Shown here: in pieces, positions 1-8,551 of the stretch | Numbering within the stretch: position 1 is the stretch's first letter | Layout of the letters: each line of letters opens with the position of its first letter | NCBI GenBank assembly: GCA_910577815.1 | Contig: CAJTNO010000001.1 | Coordinates: forward strand, 186,001-250,000 | DNA: 64,000 nt | Direction of reading: 5' to 3' | Origin: an uncultured Christensenella sp. | GTDB taxonomy: Bacteria > Bacillota > Clostridia > Christensenellales > CAG-917 | The notes under the pieces: generated by a model | What the model was told of the DNA's origin: nothing | Seen by the model: the letters and a program-made list of their open reading frames with translations, nothing else | Database searches by the model: none | Position numbers and translations under genes: made by a program

Positions 1-2843
1 TCGTCGTTAACAATCAACAAAATACTGTTAGACTCACCGAACGTCCTGTAAAATCCGTCCGTACCGTTTACTGTTGCGGTATAATAACCGTCCAAAGAAA
101 GAGTTATATCGCCGTTTTTGAAGGTATCTATAATAGTATTTTCAACAACCTTAAACTTGAGGTTATCCTCATAGTTACCGTAATAACCGGAAACAACGTC
201 GGCGGATGTGCGCGAATAGGTCCAGGATTTCTCCGTTCCGTTAAGCGCAAATTTGATTTCGGTCTTAGTTATCGTATAACCTGTTTCTGTCGTCTGTCCC
301 TTAAAGGTCAGCGTAAGCTTGCCCGCGTAGTTATTTGCGCCTTCCGTATACGCTTTACCGTCGAGTATGAGCTTAGCCGCGTTATTAACGTCGTAATAAA
401 CGCCCGCCTCGCCGCCGAGAGCAGTCATAACAACGCCGTTATAAGTTAGCGTCTTTTGCTCGATGCTTATCTGTGCCGAGTCGGTAAGAGTATCGAAAGT
501 AATCGTCGCGCCGTTTACGGTATAGTTGCCCTCGGTGGTCGTCCCGTCCTCGCCGAAGAACGAGAATTTTCCAAAGCCGTCAAAACTGAAGGTATCCTTA
601 CCTATTTCACCGTAAGAGCCGGCCTCGTTTCCGCGCAATTCAAAGCCGTTTTCTCCGAAGCGGCCGTTCAGCTTAAAGCTGTCAAGACCGGAGCTTGTGA
701 GGAAGAAGCACTCGAGCTGTTTGGGGTCTTCGTTTGCATATTCGCTGTATCCGGGCAACTTAAGGCTTGTATAGCGCGCATAACCGCTGCCCTTATAACC
801 GCTATTCTCGGCGTATTTGATATACGCATAGCCTTCGTTTGCTGTTCCGAGCATAGTAACGGTGCCGCATTCCAAATCAAACGTCTTATCCGCCACGTAG
901 AAATACGAGCCTGACGCGGTAAGCTGTTTGAAGTCCTGAGACTTATAGGAAACAACTTCATCGTTTATACTCGGAAGGTTTTCGATATCGCTAAGGCTCG
1001 CGTTCAGCGCGTCTATAAACGGCTGACAATCGGGGTCGCCCCACCATCCGCTCGCGGACAAAGGAGTATAAACCTTACAATCGGCATACATAGCCAAGTC
1101 GGTACACAGCAAGGACGGTCCTATTCCGCCCGTCCCGATAGTAGTACAGAAAGCGGCTGTTCCGATTTCGGGAGCGGTAGAGCCGGTAAACACTATCTGC
1201 TGCAAATAATCGCTGCCGAAAAATGCGTTATCGCCTATCTTTGCTATTTTTTCGCCGAAGCGCACGCCGAAGATATTTGTAAGTGCAAAAGCATACTCGC
1301 CGACTTCGGTAGTACTGTCGCCAATTTCTATAAAGCGAACGCTTTGGTTCATAAAGCCTGCGCCGCCCGCTATTTTAGTGACGTTTGACGGCAAGCTATA
1401 AACAAGCTCGGAGCCAACGTAATCGTAAAGCACGTTTTGATAAATAAATTCCTGCTTATCGTTTACTTCGACCTTAACAACCGAATTATCCTCATAGTTA
1501 AGCACATAGGTTTCGCGCAGATTTAAGGTTGCGAGATTTTTATACAGATGCGTGCTTTCAAACATTTCGATAAAGCTGACGGAGTTGTAATCATACAAAA
1601 CAGCGGTAAATCCGATGCCGCGGAATACAACCGCTTTATCGTCCTCCGTGCTTGCTTCGCGTAAAATTCCCGTTTCTTTTAAACTTGCGGCAATCTCCTC
1701 CGCAGAGTAATGGCGCATAGTAGCCGCCTGCAAACCCGTCTTTTGACTAATTATTTGATTCACTTCGTTCGTGTTGTCGTCGGTAATAGAAGTACCTACA
1801 AGCGTTTCCCAAGCGGATTTAGCCGCAATCATCGTTACGGAGCCGTCCGTACGTCTGCCGTCGCCGAAGACGTTTGCGCCGAGCGTCGGGAATTCGCCTG
1901 CAAAACCGATTTCCATAATACTGTCGCTGAGCAACGCCTCGTCGCCCAACGCAGTAACCGTTGCGGGAACGGCAACTATAGTAAGCGCGCTGTTTTTAAA
2001 CGCCTGATTCCCGATAGAAGTCGTCTTGCCGAGGTCAAGCATCTTTATCTTGCTGTTAAAAAACGCCTTTTCGCCGATAGTGCCGGCAAACTCGGACAAA
2101 TCTACGATTTCGACGTAATTGTTGTTTGCAAACGCCTCTTTGCTTATAGCCTTAACGCTTGCGGGAATTTTAATTTCATATGAAGTAAGTGCCGTCATAG
2201 AACCGATTTCGGTTACGGGCTTATTTTTATAAGTCGCAGGAATAGCAACCGCGTCGCCGAAGGGTATATATTGGTCGCCGGGCGCATTTGCCGATACCGA
2301 GTAAGTTCCGTCCGGAAGCTCGGTATAATTAAACGGATTTTTCTTCCACATCGCGTTCACGGTGGTGTCCGCCGCGATGCTCCAAACGCCTAAGCCTTCG
2401 CCTGTTCCGCTCGTGACAGCGGTGCCGTTTACCTCCCATCCGGCAAAAATCTTATCCTCCGCCGTAGTGGCAACGCCCAGATTGAAAGGACTGCCGAACG
2501 TAACCTGCACCGTAGGGCTTTCAGTTGCCCCCCCCCCTGCGTTGAGCGTTACGTTATATTTTTTGCCTACCCACTTGAGGGAGAGCGTAAGGTCTGAATT
2601 AACGGCTTTGGAAAAGTCGTAATCTTCGCCGTTAAGCTGCCAGACCGCGTCGTAGCCTTCCTTGGTAATATCGGAAGGAGGCGTCACGGTATTGCCTTCC
2701 TCAACGGTTTTGGTAATAGTATCGATGCCGTCGCCGCTGAACGTTACGGTATAGGTTGCCGTATTGTTACACGCGACAAGCACCGTAGCTATTACAAGAA
2801 CGAGAGCCAAGCACATCAAAACCAAAACTCTTTTCTTTTTCAT
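1..2843 (-). CDS. Surface lipoprotein with InlB-type B repeats and BspA-like leucine-rich repeats (3' end off window)
   Basis: Open from an ATG at 2843 to the left edge (947 codons seen, no stop), with AGGAG just upstream of the ATG. The N-terminus is a lipoprotein signal: KKKR, a hydrophobic stretch, then the lipobox LVAC. Residues about 28-150 hold two Listeria-Bacteroides (InlB B) repeat-like units, with YTVTFSG / YNVTLNAGGG openings and W-containing ends. From about residue 170 on there are BspA-type leucine-rich repeats (patterns such as AFKNSALTIVAVPATVTALG). The later part is beta-rich 'tail' sequence. Such proteins are anchored outside the cell membrane and bind host or matrix ligands in other species; the ligand here is unknown. 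A run of ten G (2528-2537) sits inside the second B repeat and is in frame in this copy. The family call is good; the function is inferred. Confidence 0.9.
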   Translation of the reverse strand, partial: MKKKRVLVLMCLALVLVIATVLVACNNTATYTVTFSGDGIDTITKTVEEGNTVTPPSDITKEGYDAVWQLNGEDYDFSKAVNSDLTLSLKWVGKKYNVTLNAGGGATESPTVQVTFGSPFNLGVATTAEDKIFAGWEVNGTAVTSGTGEGLGVWSIAADTTVNAMWKKNPFNYTELPDGTYSVSANAPGDQYIPFGDAVAIPATYKNKPVTEIGSMTALTSYEIKIPASVKAISKEAFANNNYVEIVDLSEFAGTIGEKAFFNSKIKMLDLGKTTSIGNQAFKNSALTIVAVPATVTALGDEALLSDSIMEIGFAGEFPTLGANVFGDGRRTDGSVTMIAAKSAWETLVGTSITDDNTNEVNQIISQKTGLQAATMRHYSAEEIAASLKETGILREASTEDDKAVVFRGIGFTAVLYDYNSVSFIEMFESTHLYKNLATLNLRETYVLNYEDNSVVKVEVNDKQEFIYQNVLYDYVGSELVYSLPSNVTKIAGGAGFMNQSVRFIEIGDSTTEVGEYAFALTNIFGVRFGEKIAKIGDNAFFGSDYLQQIVFTGSTAPEIGTAAFCTTIGTGGIGPSLLCTDLAMYADCKVYTPLSASGWWGDPDCQPFIDALNASLSDIENLPSINDEVVSYKSQDFKQLTASGSYFYVADKTFDLECGTVTMLGTANEGYAYIKYAENSGYKGSGYARYTSLKLPGYSEYANEDPKQLECFFLTSSGLDSFKLNGRFGENGFELRGNEAGSYGEIGKDTFSFDGFGKFSFFGEDGTTTEGNYTVNGATITFDTLTDSAQISIEQKTLTYNGVVMTALGGEAGVYYDVNNAAKLILDGKAYTEGANNYAGKLTLTFKGQTTETGYTITKTEIKFALNGTEKSWTYSRTSADVVSGYYGNYEDNLKFKVVENTIIDTFKNGDITLSLDGYYTATVNGTDGFYRTFGESNSILLIVND
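2528..2537. repeat. G10/C10 homopolymer inside the lipoprotein gene
   Basis: Ten consecutive C on the plus strand, read as G10 in the minus-strand gene (codons GCA GGG GGG GGG GCA, AGGGA). It lies about 105 codons after the start. A one-base slip would truncate the protein before its LRR region. Confidence 0.95.
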
Positions 2844-3145
2844 AATAAATCTCCTGTTCTTATTGTTTTACGTATTGTAAAAAAATTACGCTTTTAAATA
2901 TAAAACCTACATAAAGGCGAAAAACTCGCTTTTTTGTATAAAATATGCAAAATTTCCGCGTATTTTATAGCTTATATTATAAAAGTTGAATTTTTATACA
3001 TTATAATAGCAAATATACAGATTAGTCAATATATTTCATACTTACCTTAATAATAAATATCTATATCTATACTTTTCACTGACTTAATAATAACGTCTGT
3101 CTATCCGTAAACATATAATAAATATAGCAAAAGCAAAAAAATCTG

Positions 3146-3174
3146 TTGACAAAATCGATGCAAAAGATTATTAT
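3146..3174 (+). promoter_or_regulatory. Promoter of tRNA-Asn
   Basis: TTGACA at 3146-3151, 17-bp spacer, TATTAT at 3169-3174, 23 bp before the tRNA. The rest of 2844-3197 is AT-rich with no gene seen. Confidence 0.7.
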
Positions 3175-3197
3175 AATCAAGCATTGAAATACAAAAT

Positions 3198-3273
3198 GCC
3201 TGTTTAGCTCAGTCGGTAGAGCATTCGGCTGTTAACCGAAGCGTCGGGGGTTCAAGTCCCTCAACAGGCGCCA
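3198..3273 (+). tRNA. tRNA-Asn(GTT), CCA encoded
   Basis: A 76-nt cloverleaf. The acceptor stem is GCCTGTT/AACAGGC with discriminator G and genome-encoded CCA. D-loop AGCTCAGTCGGTAGAGC; anticodon stem TTCGG/CCGAA around loop CTGTTAA (anticodon GTT); T-arm GGGGGTTCAAGTCCCTC. It has its own promoter and is followed directly by a hairpin terminator. Its 3' end is duplicated 181 bp downstream. Confidence 0.97.
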
Positions 3274-3614
3274 TTAGCACAACTTAGGTTGTGCTTTTGT
3301 TTTTGTCGGATATGGGACTTGCTCCCCGTGCGGACATATCCGCACGTACTGCGTACCTCGACGCTTCTTCCGAAGCGGACGCTGCGTTTTTTTACGTAAG
3401 CAAGCTTACAAACTCCGCTATTTCACGGGGGTTCAAGTCCCTCAACGGGCGCCATTAGCACAACTTAGGTTGTGCTTTTGTTTTTGTTGGATATGGGACT
3501 TGCTCCCCGTGCGGACATATCCGCACGTACTGCGTACCTCGACGCTTCTTCCGAAGCGGACGCTGCGTTTTTTTCGTAAGCAAGCTTACAAACTTCGCTA
3601 TTTCACGGGGGTTC
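3245..3614 (+). repeat. 181-bp tandem duplication including the tRNA-Asn 3' end
   Basis: Copy 1 is 3245-3425 and copy 2 is 3426-3605, nearly identical; the first bases of a third copy (CGGGGGTTC) follow at 3606. Each copy begins in the tRNA T-arm and carries the 3' acceptor strand, CCA, the terminator hairpin and about 110 bp of flank. In copy 2 the acceptor reads AACGGGC instead of AACAGGC, and there is no 5' half, so it cannot be a tRNA. The short ORFs read through this stretch are not credible. Confidence 0.9.
3276..3303 (+). terminator. tRNA-Asn terminator
   Basis: Stem AGCACAAC / GTTGTGCT around loop TTAG (3276-3295), followed by a T-rich tail. A second copy lies at 3457-3484 within the duplication. 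Confidence 0.8.
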
Positions 3615-3729
3615 TGATTCTCCGCCGTTATCGCCATTCAGATTGTTATTTCGTTCTATTTTAATTTGTACTTGCATCAATTTAGAATAATTAAATTCGC
3701 AATTTTCCTATACCTCTGAAAGGTTACGT

Positions 3730-3758
3730 TTGACAAACAAATTTTACGAGCATATAAT
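3730..3758 (+). promoter_or_regulatory. Consensus promoter of CDS 3809
   Basis: TTGACA (3730-3735), 17-bp spacer, TATAAT (3753-3758): a perfect sigma-A type promoter 50 bp before the ATG. Confidence 0.8.
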
Positions 3759-3808
3759 ATCCGCTGTAGAAACAATAAGACTTAAAGTCTTAAATAACGA
3801 GGTGTTTT

Positions 3809-4339
3809 ATGGCAAAACAGGTAAAGGTCAAAACCGTGAGCAATCTTTCAAACAACGCCTTTCTCGGTCTGTTGTTTATAGTGCTTGGCATCTTTTTCAT
3901 AATGGGCGCGCAAAGCATAATGAACATACTGTTCACAATAGTCGGCGCAATCCTTATCGTACTCGGCGCGACGGAGCTGTTCGACAAAAACTGGATAGTC
4001 GGCGCAATCGAGCTTGCACTCGGTATTATAATAATAATCTGCGGCAATCTTATATTGGAATATATGCTGCTCATACTCGGCATAGCGATACTTGTCTACG
4101 CGGTATTTATGTTGGTAATGGCAATAGTTAAATACGGCAAATCGGGCGCGGGACAGATAATAATATCGCTTATCGCGCCGCTTCTGCTGCTCACGCTCGG
4201 AATACTTCTCATACTCGACTACTGCGGCATAGCTGATATGTTTATAGTAATAGGCGCAATATCCATTGCGGTAGGAGCCTTCCTCGTATTCTACGAGCTT
4301 ATCAAAACAGCGGTAAGAAATTCAAAAAAGAGCAAATAA
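3809..4339 (+). CDS. HdeD/DUF308-like integral membrane protein
   Basis: 176 aa, almost wholly hydrophobic: about six transmembrane helices arranged as paired hairpins with short loops such as DKNW between them, and a Lys-rich cytoplasmic tail (NSKKSK). The repeating pattern of short, G/I-rich helices is typical of DUF308 (HdeD-like) proteins. These are linked to acid resistance in enterobacteria but have no settled role in Gram-positives. GAGG lies 7 bases before the ATG, under a consensus promoter. No functional partner is evident nearby. The family call is moderate. Confidence 0.7.
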   Translation: MAKQVKVKTVSNLSNNAFLGLLFIVLGIFFIMGAQSIMNILFTIVGAILIVLGATELFDKNWIVGAIELALGIIIIICGNLILEYMLLILGIAILVYAVFMLVMAIVKYGKSGAGQIIISLIAPLLLLTLGILLILDYCGIADMFIVIGAISIAVGAFLVFYELIKTAVRNSKKSK

Positions 4340-4426
4340 AAAACAAAAATCTTTATTTAACCTTTTCATATTAAATAGTCATAAATAAATATCGCGTCTT
4401 TCGGCGCGGTATTTTATTATTTTTCA

Positions 4427-4455
4427 TTGCTTTTTTAATTTATAAACTATAAAAT
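4427..4455 (+). promoter_or_regulatory. Promoter giving a near-leaderless CDS 4466
   Basis: TTGCTT (4427-4432), 17-bp spacer, TAAAAT (4450-4455), then only 10 bases to the ATG; no Shine-Dalgarno is visible. Confidence 0.55.
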
Positions 4456-4465
4456 TGTTTTAATT

Positions 4466-5500
4466 ATGGCAGACGCTGTTTTAGACGCTTTTATAGACAG
4501 TCTTAAAGTACTTGCGGTTGTTGCGGCTTGCACCTACATAATAGCCTTAATAGAACCGATACTCGCAAAAAAAATAAGACTGCACGGCAAGCTTGCGCCG
4601 CTAATCGGCGTTAGCGTTTCGCTGTTGCCTCAATGCGGCTTTTCGGTAGTCGCGGCGGATTTATATCGCAAGCGCCACATAACCTTAGGCACGCTTATAG
4701 GAGTATTTCTCGCAACCTCCGACGAAGCCCTGCCCGTATTCTTAAGCTATCCGGAAAAAGCTCTCCACGTTCTCCCCATAATCGCAATAAAATTCTTACT
4801 CGGCTTATTGATAGGCTATCTTATAGACTTCATCTTTACAAAAAGCAGAAAATCCGTAAATCATCACGTAAAGCATTGCGGCGAGCAGTACCGTATACGC
4901 CTGATGCACTGCGAGGAAGCGGAAAGAATCGAAACCCCCGCAAGAATAAAGGAAACTTGCACCTGTAAGGAATGCAGTTCTTCAAGCTGTTCCGAGTTAA
5001 AACAACAAACTCACACTCATATTGATAAAAAAGGAATACTTTTCGATTATCTGACGTCTTTAAATAAAAAGAATGATAAAAAATCCAAAATAGACAGATT
5101 TCTCATAAAGCCGTTTTTACACTCCGTAGAGGTTTTTATTTACGTGCTTATAATAAATATCGCCTTTTCTCTTATAATCTTCAGCATCGGCGAGGACAAA
5201 ATAATATCATTTCTTTTGACAAACAAATATATCGCGCCGCTGTTTGCGGTAATAATAGGAGCAGTTCCAAACTGCGCGTCATCGATAATCATAAGCGAGC
5301 TTTACATATTCGGAGGACTCGGCTTCGGAGCTACTCTCGGCGGACTTTGTATGAACGCGGGACTTGGATTTATGTATCTTTTCAAGGATACTAAGCGATT
5401 TAAAAACAATATACTCATTTTTATTCTTATGTTTTTCATAAGTATTATAATTTCATACATTTTCTCCATAATATTCTCATTTTCCTCTCCGTCCTTCTGA
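4466..5500 (+). CDS. Putative 10-TM heavy-metal/arsenic efflux permease (ArsP_2/DUF2899-like)
   Basis: 344 aa in two membrane halves. The first (about 8-120) contains PLIGVSVSLLPQCGF and a second PVFLSYP element; the second (about 215-340) contains APLFAVIIGAVPNCASS. The repeated P-x-C motif inside membrane helices and the two-fold layout match the 10-TM putative metal exporter family annotated as arsenic efflux or putative manganese transporters. The central loop (about 130-190) is rich in Cys and His (HCGEQ, CTCKECSSSSC, HTHTH-like), which suggests metal binding. There is no Shine-Dalgarno; the promoter places the transcript start within about 3 bases of the ATG. The substrate cannot be read from sequence. 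Confidence 0.7.
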   Translation: MADAVLDAFIDSLKVLAVVAACTYIIALIEPILAKKIRLHGKLAPLIGVSVSLLPQCGFSVVAADLYRKRHITLGTLIGVFLATSDEALPVFLSYPEKALHVLPIIAIKFLLGLLIGYLIDFIFTKSRKSVNHHVKHCGEQYRIRLMHCEEAERIETPARIKETCTCKECSSSSCSELKQQTHTHIDKKGILFDYLTSLNKKNDKKSKIDRFLIKPFLHSVEVFIYVLIINIAFSLIIFSIGEDKIISFLLTNKYIAPLFAVIIGAVPNCASSIIISELYIFGGLGFGATLGGLCMNAGLGFMYLFKDTKRFKNNILIFILMFFISIIISYIFSIIFSFSSPSF

Positions 5501-5620
5501 TTTATCCTCATATATTTTTTTATATTTTTCGCCTTAAAAGTCACACTTTTGCGACTTTACATCCCATCCATATGGATATCTTCTCACCACCATTGACAAT
5601 ACATTGATATTTCCCAAAAC

Positions 5621-5629
5621 TTATCTACA
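5621..5629 (+). promoter_or_regulatory. DnaA-box-like 9-mer upstream of dnaN
   Basis: TTATCTACA differs at one base from TTATCCACA. It is an isolated site in the 300-bp gap 5501-5800, which otherwise holds only the dnaN promoter. Confidence 0.35.
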
Positions 5630-5713
5630 TAATCCCCTATACTCTTTTACAAGATGTAGGGCTTCTCTCAAAAACTTCAATACAATTTATGGTCTTCTTC
5701 CCAACTTTTCCAC

Positions 5714-5742
5714 TTGTCAACACTCGTTATATATGTTATCAT
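5714..5742 (+). promoter_or_regulatory. dnaN promoter
   Basis: TTGTCA (5714-5719), 17-bp spacer, TATCAT (5737-5742), 58 bp before the dnaN ATG. Confidence 0.65.
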
Positions 5743-5800
5743 TATTAAAAATAAAAATAATAAATAACTAAAGGTCAGAATTTAGTTTTCGGGTGGATAT

Positions 5801-6901
5801 ATGAAGGTTTTATGTCAAGGAAAAGAACTTAGCGACGCATTATCTAAGGTAGTAAAGGCATTGCCTGTAAAGAGAAACAATCCCATACTTGACGGAATAA
5901 AAATTTCGGCTATGGGAGACACTCTCACGTTATTTGCAACCGACTTAGAGCTTGCAATCGAAAAGAAGATAAACGCGCAGGTTTTAATCGAAGGCGAGAT
6001 AGTCGTTCCGGGCAAGCTGTTTGCGGACTATGCAAAGAAGATAGAGGAGGAGCAGGTCGAGCTTGACGGCACCACCACGACAAAGCTTGTGATACGTTAT
6101 CTTGACAGCGAGCTTCAGATAAAGTGTATGAGCGCGGACGAATATCCTCTTTTCAGAGACGTCAACACACAAAATTCGTTTGTAATACTCAAAAAGGAGA
6201 TAAAGGACATAATAGGGCGCGTACTTTTCTCGGTTGCTTCCGACGACGGACGCCCTTCCCTTCGCGGCGTATGTCTTAACGTAAAGGAGGACGAGGTCGA
6301 AGCGGTTGCGTCAGACGGCTTCCGTCTTGCGACGGCAAAGGCGATAATAAAAAACAACGGCATTATCGACAAGCTTGTAGTGCCTACAAAGAGCATAACG
6401 GAGCTCAGCCGCCTTATCGACGACGGCGACGATACAGTAACGGTGTTTGTAGAAAAGAATTATATGATGGTGGATTTATTCCACACCAAGATAGTGACAA
6501 GGCTTATAAGCGAGGAGTTTATAAATTACGAAAAGATAATTCCCACCGTATTCAGCACCGTAGTATCTGTTGACAAGAAGATATTTGAAACGGCAGTAGA
6601 CAGAGTATCGCTGATTAACAGACTTGACAAGAAAGCGTTTGTAAAGATAGACATCAAGGAGGATGTAATCCTGCTCAACGCTCACAGCGAGGACGGCGAG
6701 ATAAACGAAAAAGTAACGACAAAGCTTAACGGAAAGGATTTGACTATAGGCTTCAACGCGAAATATCTTATAGACTGCCTGCGCGTCATCGACGAGCCGA
6801 TAATAACGCTCAATTTCAACTCCTCGGGCGCGCCGGGAGTAATCAACGGCGAGAGCGGAAAGTGGCTGTATTTCATCCTTCCCCTGCGCGTCATAGGATA
6901 A
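5801..6901 (+). CDS. dnaN: DNA polymerase III beta subunit (sliding clamp)
   Basis: 366 aa, full length for the family, with three repeated clamp domains. It opens MKVLCQGKELSDALSKVVKA and carries the conserved NPILDGIKI and SDGFRLA segments; the C-terminus ends YFILPLRV, like the usual MP(M/L)R end. The clamp encircles DNA and tethers the replicative polymerase. It usually sits directly after dnaA in one operon. Here it has its own promoter and points toward dnaA, which is on the opposite strand. GGGTGG precedes the ATG. A strong terminator follows. If the origin lies at 15 kb, this essential gene is transcribed against the fork. Confidence 0.98.
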   Translation: MKVLCQGKELSDALSKVVKALPVKRNNPILDGIKISAMGDTLTLFATDLELAIEKKINAQVLIEGEIVVPGKLFADYAKKIEEEQVELDGTTTTKLVIRYLDSELQIKCMSADEYPLFRDVNTQNSFVILKKEIKDIIGRVLFSVASDDGRPSLRGVCLNVKEDEVEAVASDGFRLATAKAIIKNNGIIDKLVVPTKSITELSRLIDDGDDTVTVFVEKNYMMVDLFHTKIVTRLISEEFINYEKIIPTVFSTVVSVDKKIFETAVDRVSLINRLDKKAFVKIDIKEDVILLNAHSEDGEINEKVTTKLNGKDLTIGFNAKYLIDCLRVIDEPIITLNFNSSGAPGVINGESGKWLYFILPLRVIG

Positions 6902-6937
6902 GTAAACTATAACAACAAATAAAAAAAAATCTATAAA

Positions 6938-6968
6938 AAAAACGGCTTTCGTAAGCCGTTTTTATTTT
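6938..6968. terminator. Bidirectional terminator between dnaN and dnaA
   Basis: Stem AACGGCTT / AAGCCGTT (6941-6960), loop TCGT, flanked by an A run on the left and a T run on the right, so it can serve both convergent transcripts. Confidence 0.85.
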
Positions 6969-7079
6969 TTTCATAATTTAAAATTATATATTTTATAATT
7001 AAATGCCAATATAAACAGTAAGTAACAATAATTCCTTTAAAATTTCCCATACATTACAGTTTAAACCGCACGAAGCGCG

Positions 7080-8450
7080 TTATCTGTTGAGGAGCATATT
7101 TTTTATATCCGCGACCGTAATTCTTATACGCGGATTGGATTTAATTTCATCTGTAATTTTATCTCTTGCGTGGATAACGGTAGTATAATCTCTGCCGCCG
7201 AAAATCTCGCCAATCTGCACTAGAGGAAGCGACAGCAAATCGGTAATAAGGTATATAGCAATCATACGCGGCTCGACGAGATTTTTAGTACGCTTTTTGG
7301 AAAAGATATCCTCCGTAGTAATCTTATAATATTTACAAACGGAGCTTATTATATCGCTTGCGTCAAGAGTCTCCTTTTTTTCCTCTATAAAATCGCTGAG
7401 AGCCTCGGAAGCAAGTTCGCGCGTATTGATAACGTTATTTGTAAGCGAGCTGAAAAATACTATTTTATTTAACAGTCCTTCGAGTTCCCGGATATTGGAG
7501 GTCGCGTTTTCCGCAATAAATTCGGCGACGTCGTTTGACAAATCGAATTTCATTTGCGCGGATTTATTTTTAAGAATAGCGACTCGGGTTTCCATATCGG
7601 GAACCTGAATATCCACCGTAAGACCCCAACTGAAGCGGGTACGCAACCTGTCCTCGAGCGTGGTAAGGTCCTTTGGAGAGCGGTCTGATGTTATGATAAT
7701 CTGCTTATTTTCGTGATACAGGTCGTTGAAGATATGGAAGAAAGCCTCCTGCGTAGCATCCTTGCCTATTAGGAACTGAATATCGTCAATCATAAGCACG
7801 TCGCAGGAGCGGTATTTTTCTCTGAATCGGTTATTTTCGTCGTTGGACTTATTGCGGATAACGGAAATAAGCTCGGTAACAAGCGTCTCCGCGCTCACGT
7901 ACAGGACGTTCAACTGCGGAGAATTCTTGTAAATAAGATTGCCTATAGCGTGCAGAAGGTGGGTTTTTCCGAGTCCTACGCCGGAGTAGATAAACAGAGG
8001 ATTGAATTTTTTTCCGGGGTCCTCGGCAACGGTCTTACAGGCGGCGAGAGCGAAAGCGTTGGACTTACCCTCCACGAAGTTTTCAAAGCTGTATTTTTCG
8101 AGGAAAGGACATTTTTTCTTACTTTTTTGCGCTGGCGGCTCTTTGGTAACAAATCCCTCGTTCTGAATAAAAACGGATTGCTTTTCAAGGTATTCGTCTC
8201 TTTGCGCGGGAAGAATAACAACGACGTCCGTAATAGAGGGATTAAGCTTACAAACTACCTCCTTGATGGTATCGAGGTACTTGTTGTCAATAGTCCGTTT
8301 AGCGTTTGCGGAAATAGTCTCCAACACCATAGCGTTTTCGACAAAGCAAACGGGCTTAAGAGTATCAATCCAAACCTCGAAGCTTATGGCTTGAATGGAA
8401 ATCGATAAACCGTCCTTAGCGTCTTCCCAGAAATCTTCAATATTTATCAT
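7080..8450 (-). CDS. dnaA: Chromosomal replication initiator DnaA
   Basis: 456 aa with all four domains. Domain I is about 1-85, followed by a Lys-rich linker about 100-115. The AAA+ module has Walker A GVGLGKTHL (about 157-165), Walker B DVLMIDDIQFL (about 217-227) and sensor/arginine-finger segment TSDRSPKDL...EDRLRTRF. Domain IV is the DNA-binding helix-turn-helix with signature GGRDYTTVIHARDKI (about 415-430). It opens duplex DNA at oriC. There is no Shine-Dalgarno; a -10 TATAAT ends 9 bases before the ATG, implying a 2-3 base leader. It is divergent from recF and convergent with dnaN, unlike the usual dnaA-dnaN-recF operon. Confidence 0.98.
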   Translation of the reverse strand: MINIEDFWEDAKDGLSISIQAISFEVWIDTLKPVCFVENAMVLETISANAKRTIDNKYLDTIKEVVCKLNPSITDVVVILPAQRDEYLEKQSVFIQNEGFVTKEPPAQKSKKKCPFLEKYSFENFVEGKSNAFALAACKTVAEDPGKKFNPLFIYSGVGLGKTHLLHAIGNLIYKNSPQLNVLYVSAETLVTELISVIRNKSNDENNRFREKYRSCDVLMIDDIQFLIGKDATQEAFFHIFNDLYHENKQIIITSDRSPKDLTTLEDRLRTRFSWGLTVDIQVPDMETRVAILKNKSAQMKFDLSNDVAEFIAENATSNIRELEGLLNKIVFFSSLTNNVINTRELASEALSDFIEEKKETLDASDIISSVCKYYKITTEDIFSKKRTKNLVEPRMIAIYLITDLLSLPLVQIGEIFGGRDYTTVIHARDKITDEIKSNPRIRITVADIKNMLLNR

Positions 8451-8459
8451 AATAATTGA

Positions 8460-8487
8460 ATTATATCAAAAAGTGGCAATAATACAA
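8460..8487 (-). promoter_or_regulatory. dnaA promoter, near-leaderless
   Basis: On the minus strand, TTGTAT (8487-8482), 16-bp spacer, TATAAT (8465-8460), then 9 bases to the ATG at 8450. Confidence 0.6.
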
Positions 8488-8515
8488 GCAAAAAACAAAA
8501 AAGAATGGCAATAAG

Positions 8516-8544
8516 TTGAAAAAATAAAGGTATTAAGGTATAAT
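8516..8544 (+). promoter_or_regulatory. recF promoter, leaderless
   Basis: TTGAAA (8516-8521), 17-bp spacer, TATAAT (8539-8544), then 7 bases to the ATG at 8552. The expected transcript start is the ATG itself or one base before it. Confidence 0.75.
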
Positions 8545-8551
8545 TCACAGT

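Noticed and set aside
3426..3605. A second tRNA gene in the duplicated segment
   Set aside because: Only the 3' part of the tRNA is present; no D-arm or anticodon arm.
5501..5800. oriC directly upstream of dnaN
   Set aside because: Only one weak DnaA-box-like sequence, no parS sites and no AT-rich unwinding stretch comparable with 14.5-16.7 kb.
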